The notes beneath the pieces were generated by a model that made no database searches, was not told where the DNA came from, and saw only the letters and a list, made by a program, of their open reading frames with translations. Position numbers and translations under genes: made by a program. This document shows positions 59,740 through 64,000 of a DNA stretch of 64,000 bases, piece by piece; position 1 is the first letter of the stretch; each line of letters begins with the position of its first letter. This DNA comes from Gammaproteobacteria bacterium (GTDB lineage: Bacteria > Pseudomonadota > Gammaproteobacteria > SZUA-140): contig JADJWH010000004.1 in NCBI GenBank assembly GCA_016716465.1, positions 186,001-250,000 on the forward strand. Reading direction: 5' to 3'.

Positions 59740-60298
59740 AATCACCCCGTACATCGGCATGCAGCACGGTGCGCCGCCGCTCGAGATCGGCGCTCAGGCC
59801 CACCCCGCGCGTGACCCCCGAACGCTCCTCGATGCGCACCGCCGCACGCGTCTCCGCCAGCTTGCTGTCCGGCCACACGTCCAGCTCATTCGTATACATC
59901 CGCACGTCCTCCCCCGGACCGACCCCGCTGTAGTTCACGCGGACGTCGCCCTGCAGATTGATCAGGCGCTCCCGTTCCGAGGCGGTGCCGCGCAGCGCGG
60001 CGATGTCCCAGGCCGCCCGGCCGTCTTCATACACGATCAGGCGCGGACGCGTCAGCGTCGATGTTGCGCTGTCCGGATAATGATACAGATCATCGGCGTC
60101 GAGCCGGTGCACCACCGCGCCCGCCGCATCCATCTCGGCAAGCTCGAACCCGATGAGATAATAATCCGCCCGATCGGCCTGTGCCGCCTCCGGCACGCGC
60201 TCCGGCCCCTCCTGCTGCCGCGACCACCACCAGCTCGCGGCCGCCGCCGCGGCCAGCAGCGCGACCGTCAGCAGACGTATATCGACGGACAGGCGCAT
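59729..60298 (-). CDS. lptC: LPS export protein LptC
   Basis: 189 residues. An N-terminal helix (LLTVALLAAAAAASWWW) anchors a periplasmic jellyroll with IGFELAEMDAAGAVVHRL and INLQGDVRVNYSGVG. It receives LPS from LptBFG and passes it to LptA. Between kdsC and lptA, the standard order. Confidence 0.93.
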   Translation of the reverse strand: MRLSVDIRLLTVALLAAAAAASWWWSRQQEGPERVPEAAQADRADYYLIGFELAEMDAAGAVVHRLDADDLYHYPDSATSTLTRPRLIVYEDGRAAWDIAALRGTASERERLINLQGDVRVNYSGVGPGEDVRMYTNELDVWPDSKLAETRAAVRIEERSGVTRGVGLSADLERRRTVLHADVRGDYAP

Positions 60299-60313
60299 GC
60301 TTCCGTACCGGGC

Positions 60314-60865
60314 TCAGTCGAGCGCCAGATAGTCTTCCATGCGCGGCGCCAGGGTACCTTGGGCATCCATGATCAGCTCGCACACGTCGCGTGCCGCACC
60401 GCGGCCGCCGCCGCACGCCGTCACCCAGTGCGCGTGGCGCCGCACCAGCTCGTGGGCATCCTGCACCGCGACGGCCAGGCCGACGCGGCGCAGCAGCGGG
60501 AGGTCGACCACGTCGTCGCCGACGTAGGCCACCTGCGCCGGCACCAGCCCGAGGCGCCCGATCAGCTCGCGGAAGGCGGGCAGCTTGTCCTGCTGCCCCT
60601 GATAGACATGGCGGATGCCGAGTCCGGCCATGCGGTGCGTGACCGCGGGGGTATCACGCCCGGAGATGATGCCGATCTCGACGCCGGACTGCTGCAGCAT
60701 CTTCATGCCGTGGCCGTCGCGCGAATGGAACACCTTGTGTTCGCGCCCTTCGGTATCGATGACCAGGCCGCCGTCGGTCAGCACGCCGTCGACGTCGAAG
60801 ATGACGAGGCGGATACTTCTGGCCTTGTCTTTCACATCCTGTCTGAGCTGCTGCAGTTCACCCAT
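60314..60865 (-). CDS. kdsC: 3-deoxy-D-manno-octulosonate 8-phosphate phosphatase
   Basis: 183 residues of the HAD C0 subclass: VIFDVDGVLTDGGLVI (nucleophile and acid Asp), GIISGRDTPAV and AYVGDDVVDLPLL. No cap domain, as expected for tetrameric KdsC. It frees Kdo from Kdo 8-phosphate for lipid A core synthesis. Confidence 0.95.
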   Translation of the reverse strand: MGELQQLRQDVKDKARSIRLVIFDVDGVLTDGGLVIDTEGREHKVFHSRDGHGMKMLQQSGVEIGIISGRDTPAVTHRMAGLGIRHVYQGQQDKLPAFRELIGRLGLVPAQVAYVGDDVVDLPLLRRVGLAVAVQDAHELVRRHAHWVTACGGGRGAARDVCELIMDAQGTLAPRMEDYLALD

Positions 60866-60874
60866 GCGAAATCC

Positions 60875-61921
60875 CTAGACCACGCCCGCGCGCAGCAGGT
60901 CGTGCATATTGAGCGCGCCGAGCAGGCGCCGTTCGCCGTCCACCACCAGCAGGGCGCTGATGCGGTGTTTCTCCATCATTTCCAGCGCCTCGGCCGCCAG
61001 CATGCCGGCGGCGGCGGTCTTGCAGTTGCGCGTCATCACGGCGGCGATCGGCGTGACATGCACGTCCAGCCGCCGGTCGAGCACGCGGCGCAGGTCGCCG
61101 TCGGTGAAGATGCCCGCCAGCCGGCCGTCCGCGCCGGCCACGGCCGTCATGCCGAGCCCCTTGCGCGTCATCTCGACCAGCGCCTGGCTCAGCAGCACGC
61201 CCTCGTCCACGACGGGTATGGCCTCCCCCGTGTGCATGATGTCGCGGATCAGCAGCAGCAGGCGCCGGCCCAGCCGGCCGCCGGGGTGCGAGCGCGCGAA
61301 GTCTTCCGCGGTGAACCCGCGCACCTCGAGCAGGGAGACCGCGAGCGCGTCGCCCATGACCAGCGTCGCCGTGGTGCTCGAGGTCGGCGCGAGCCCGAGC
61401 GGACAGGCCTCCTGCGCGACGCTGACGTCGAGATTGACGTCGGCGGCGCGCGCCAGCGTCGATTCGGCGCGCCCGGTCAGCGCGATCAGGGGCACGCCGA
61501 GCCGCTTGATCAGCGGCAGGATGGTCAGCAGTTCCTCGGTCTCGCCCGAGTTGGAGATGGCGAGCACCACGTCGCGCGGCGTGATCATGCCGAGGTCGCC
61601 GTGGCTGGCCTCGCCGGGATGGACGAAGAACGCGGGACTGCCGGTGCTGGCCAGCGTCGCCGCGATCTTGCCGCCGATGTGGCCGGACTTGCCCATGCCG
61701 AGCACGACGATGCGGCCCGTGCACGCCAGCAGGTAGCGGCAGGCCGTGACGAAACCGTCGCCGATGCGCTCCACCAGCGCCTGCACCGCGGCCGCCTCGG
61801 TCGTGATCACCGCGGCGCCCAGCTGCCGGATCTGGCGCACCTCGGTCTCGTTCAGTTCATACAGGCGCGCCGGCGCCTCGCCGCTGCCCAGGCCGCCGGT
61901 CACCCGGTCGTGCTGCATCAT
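60875..61921 (-). CDS. kdsD: Arabinose 5-phosphate isomerase
   Basis: 348 residues, starting at two consecutive ATGs. The SIS domain has VVLGMGKSGHIGGKIAATLA, HPGEASHGDLGMI and ISNSGETEELLTILPLI; two CBS domains follow (DIMHTGEAIPVVDEGVLL; MTRNCKTAAAGMLAAEALEM). It converts ribulose 5-phosphate to arabinose 5-phosphate for Kdo. First gene of kdsD-kdsC-lptCAB. Confidence 0.95.
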   Translation of the reverse strand: MMQHDRVTGGLGSGEAPARLYELNETEVRQIRQLGAAVITTEAAAVQALVERIGDGFVTACRYLLACTGRIVVLGMGKSGHIGGKIAATLASTGSPAFFVHPGEASHGDLGMITPRDVVLAISNSGETEELLTILPLIKRLGVPLIALTGRAESTLARAADVNLDVSVAQEACPLGLAPTSSTTATLVMGDALAVSLLEVRGFTAEDFARSHPGGRLGRRLLLLIRDIMHTGEAIPVVDEGVLLSQALVEMTRKGLGMTAVAGADGRLAGIFTDGDLRRVLDRRLDVHVTPIAAVMTRNCKTAAAGMLAAEALEMMEKHRISALLVVDGERRLLGALNMHDLLRAGVV

Positions 61922-62034
61922 CGTGTCTCCCTGTCCCTCATCGCGCGCCGCCCGGGCCGGCGCGCGGAGCTGGAAAATGCCCATATTTGACCCGATTGTC
62001 CCGGCGATGGCAATCGCGCCGCCGCCCGCGAGGC

Positions 62035-62907
62035 TCAGCCGAGGTAGTGCGCGGCCAGTCCGGCGAATACCGCCGCGCCGAACCAGTTGTTGTTGAGGAA
62101 GGCACGGAAGCAGTGCGCGGGTTCGCGCGCGCGGATCAGATACTGCTGATACACGGCGAGTGCCGCCGCCGCGAGGAGGCCGGCGTAATACGCCGGTCCC
62201 AGCCGCAGGTATGCGCCGATCACGGCCAGCACCAGCAGCGCGGCCGCGTGCAGCGCGCCGACCGCGAAGCGGTCGGCGGAACCGAACAGGATGGCCGTCG
62301 AGCGCACCCCGATGCGCAGATCGTCCGCCCGGTCGACCATGGCGTATTCGGTATCGTAGGCCACGGTCCACAACAGGGTGGCGAGATACAGCAGCCAGCC
62401 GATGCCCGGCACGGCGCCGGTCTGCGCCGCGAAGGCCATCGGCACCGCCCAGCCGAAGGCGAGGCCGAGATAGACCTGCGGCAGGTCGGTGTAGCGTTTC
62501 ATGAACGGATAGCTCGCCGCGAGTGCCGCGCCGACCAGGGATAGCAGTACGGTGAGCCGGTTCATGGTCAGCACCAGCGCGAAGGCGGCGAGGGAGAGTA
62601 CGACGAACAGCGCCACCGCCTCGCTCGGCGCCACCTGCCCGCGCGCCAGCGGACGCTCGCGGGTGCGCGCCACGTGCGGATCGAAGTCGCGGTCGGCGAA
62701 GTCGTTGATCGTGCACCCGGCCGAGCGCATCAACACAACGCCGAGGACGAACACGAGCACTACCCCGACATCCGGCCGCCCTGCGCCCGCGATCCACAGC
62801 GCCCACAGCGTCGGCCACAGCAGCAGCAGGCTGCCGATCGGCCGGTCCAGCCGCATCAGGCGGACGTAGGCGGACAGGCGCGCGCCCGGCGTGAGCGGCG
62901 CGCTCAT
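62035..62907 (-). CDS. ubiA: 4-hydroxybenzoate polyprenyltransferase
   Basis: 290 residues, about nine helices. The two Asp-rich motifs are INDFADRDFDPHVARTRERP and MVDRADDLRIGVRSTAILFG. It prenylates 4-hydroxybenzoate in ubiquinone synthesis at the inner membrane. Overlaps ubiC by 4 bases. Confidence 0.96.
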   Translation of the reverse strand: MSAPLTPGARLSAYVRLMRLDRPIGSLLLLWPTLWALWIAGAGRPDVGVVLVFVLGVVLMRSAGCTINDFADRDFDPHVARTRERPLARGQVAPSEAVALFVVLSLAAFALVLTMNRLTVLLSLVGAALAASYPFMKRYTDLPQVYLGLAFGWAVPMAFAAQTGAVPGIGWLLYLATLLWTVAYDTEYAMVDRADDLRIGVRSTAILFGSADRFAVGALHAAALLVLAVIGAYLRLGPAYYAGLLAAAALAVYQQYLIRAREPAHCFRAFLNNNWFGAAVFAGLAAHYLG

Positions 62908-63470
62908 CCGCGCGCGCCCGTGAGCGCCGGCAGGAAGATCTCGCCCACCAGCAGCGGACGACCGCCCAGCGTAAAGACGGAACGCCGGCCCCAGATCACG
63001 GCCGCGTCGCGACCGCCGGCCAGTTCGCGGTACAGCGGCTGCCCCGGGCGGATCTCGGCGACCTCGATCGCCCCGCGGCGCATGCCGCGGGTGGAAAACA
63101 GCAGTTCGCCCAGCGGGCGATCGCCCAGCCGGGCGAAGCGCCGCAGATCGCCGCGCAGCGTGCCGGCGGGTATGACCGTGCGCGCGAACACCCAGGGGGT
63201 GTCGCCGCAGGCCAGGAGCACCTCGCGCACCAGGGCGAATTCATGATCCGGCAGGCCGAGCGCGCGCCGCTCGTTGCGCAAGGGCCGCTGCCAGCGCTGC
63301 GCGAGCAGATGCACCCTGAAACCGCGCGGACAGAGCTGGCGCAGGCGCCGGGTCAGCGATGTGGCGTCGACCAGCCAGTGCAGCTGTTCCACCGGCACCC
63401 GGCGGCGCAGACGGACGTCGAGCGGGCGCCAGCACGGCCCGCCGCGGCAGTTGAATCCCTTGTATGCCAC
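62904..63470 (-). CDS. ubiC: Chorismate pyruvate-lyase
   Basis: 188 residues starting at GTG. HEFALVREVLLACGDTPWVF, FARTVIPAGTL, RPLGELLFS and GEIFLPAL are UbiC landmarks. It makes 4-hydroxybenzoate from chorismate, the substrate of UbiA encoded next. Ubiquinone synthesis agrees with the aerobic respiration genes in the window. Confidence 0.94.
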   Translation of the reverse strand: MAYKGFNCRGGPCWRPLDVRLRRRVPVEQLHWLVDATSLTRRLRQLCPRGFRVHLLAQRWQRPLRNERRALGLPDHEFALVREVLLACGDTPWVFARTVIPAGTLRGDLRRFARLGDRPLGELLFSTRGMRRGAIEVAEIRPGQPLYRELAGGRDAAVIWGRRSVFTLGGRPLLVGEIFLPALTGARG

Positions 63471-63513
63471 CGTCTGCTCTATCCCTCAAGGTCACCTGTC
63501 CCTGCGGCCGGGA

Positions 63514-64000
63514 TCATACCGCGCCGTAGCGCGGCCGGTCGCCCAGCCAGCGCCGGATCAGCGGACTTACCCGCTCCGGGTAATGCTCCAGCAGCAGCGC
63601 GGCGCACTGCCCCGCGGCGGGGATCAGTTCCTGGTCGCGCACCACATCGGCCGTGCGCAGCTGCGCGATCCCCGCCTGGCGCACACCGAGGATCTCGCCC
63701 GGTCCGCGCAGCTCCAGATCGCGCCGCGCGATCTCGAAGCCGTCGCCGGTATCGCGCAGCGCGGCGAGGCGCAGGCGGCCGCGCTCCGACAAGGGGCTAT
63801 GATACATCAGCACACAGGCGCTTTTTTCGCTGCCGCGGCCGACGCGCCCGCGCAACTGGTGCAACTGGGCCAGGCCGAGCCGCTCGGCGTTCTCGATGAT
63901 CATCAGGCCCGCGTTGGGCACGTCCACGCCGACCTCGATGACGGTGGTCGCGACCAGCAGCTGGATGGCGCCGTCCTTGAACGCCGCCATCACCGCCTCC
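63514..64000 (-). CDS. recG: ATP-dependent DNA helicase RecG, C-terminal part
   Basis: The last 161 codons are visible; the gene continues past the right edge. EAVMAAFKDGAIQLLVATTV, IEVGVDVPNAGLMIIENAE and LGLAQLHQLRGRVGRG are motifs V-VI of RecG, and RRDLELRGPGEILGVRQAG is the wedge-clamp region. RecG reverses stalled forks. Adjacent to ubiC on the same strand. Confidence 0.95.
   Translation of the reverse strand, partial: EAVMAAFKDGAIQLLVATTVIEVGVDVPNAGLMIIENAERLGLAQLHQLRGRVGRGSEKSACVLMYHSPLSERGRLRLAALRDTGDGFEIARRDLELRGPGEILGVRQAGIAQLRTADVVRDQELIPAAGQCAALLLEHYPERVSPLIRRWLGDRPRYGAV

Noticed and set aside
59594..61990. Very long open frame on the plus strand (about 800 codons)
   Set aside because: It lies opposite lptA, lptC, kdsC and kdsD, all clearly recognisable; the translation is His/Arg/Gln-rich with no family features, as expected for the antisense of GC-rich genes.

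Overview
The window looks like chromosomal DNA of a GC-rich gammaproteobacterium, probably a Chromatiales/Acidiferrobacterales-type respirer. The support is the rpsU-yqeY-dnaG-rpoD macromolecular operon, yggS-proC-yggT-yggU beside pilT, kdsD-kdsC-lptC-lptA-lptB-rpoN-ptsN-hprK-rapZ-PTS, ubiC-ubiA next to recG, and many cytochrome genes. The lineage is an inference; no 16S gene is present. No CRISPR array, intact insertion sequence, prophage or origin was seen.

Layout. 1-1755 (minus): an AMP-forming ligase fragment and a thermostable-hemolysin-family gene behind a structured leader. 1898-5342: visibly AT-richer accessory stretch with a solo TIR-like gene, a PAP2 phosphatase and eptA, ending at a tRNA(CAU). 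5.6-10.2 kb: rpoD, dnaG, yqeY, rpsU (minus). 10.6-14.0 kb: ECF sigma factor, zinc-type anti-sigma, a charged periplasmic protein and a TPR/beta-barrel outer-membrane protein (plus). 14.0-16.9 kb: ptsP and rppH (minus). 17.0-19.4 kb: HAD phosphatase and BtuCD-like transporter genes. 19.5-23.3 kb: pilT, then yggS-proC-yggT-yggU. 23.5-25.5 kb: a dynamin-like GTPase.

25.6-43.2 kb is the most unusual part: a respiratory supercluster around a C-family (cbb3-like) heme-copper oxidase. It has ccoN and a long ccoO but no ccoP, the assembly genes ccoS and ccoG, a FixH-like lipoprotein, several monoheme c cytochromes and a diheme cytochrome c4. Two stand-alone proteins match only the C-terminal third of CcoN. 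There is also a pair of related two-helix proteins, a membrane-anchored SUMF1-fold protein without the catalytic cysteines, a fused MFS/spermidine-synthase-like protein, a thioredoxin-like lipoprotein and at least four membrane peptides of 29-41 residues. Operator-like, attenuator-like and terminator-like elements divide it into units. I infer an alternative cbb3-type oxidase that draws electrons through dedicated monoheme cytochromes instead of CcoP.

43.5-50 kb: a polytopic membrane protein, mutM, and a gliding-type ABC exporter set (ATPase, permease, GldG-like, DUF4340). 50-64 kb: a hydantoinase-A-like gene, then a minus-strand block encoding a regulatory phosphotransferase system (EI, HPr, EIIA-Man, RapZ, HprK, EIIA-Ntr), sigma-54, LPS export and Kdo genes, ubiquinone genes and the 3' end of recG.
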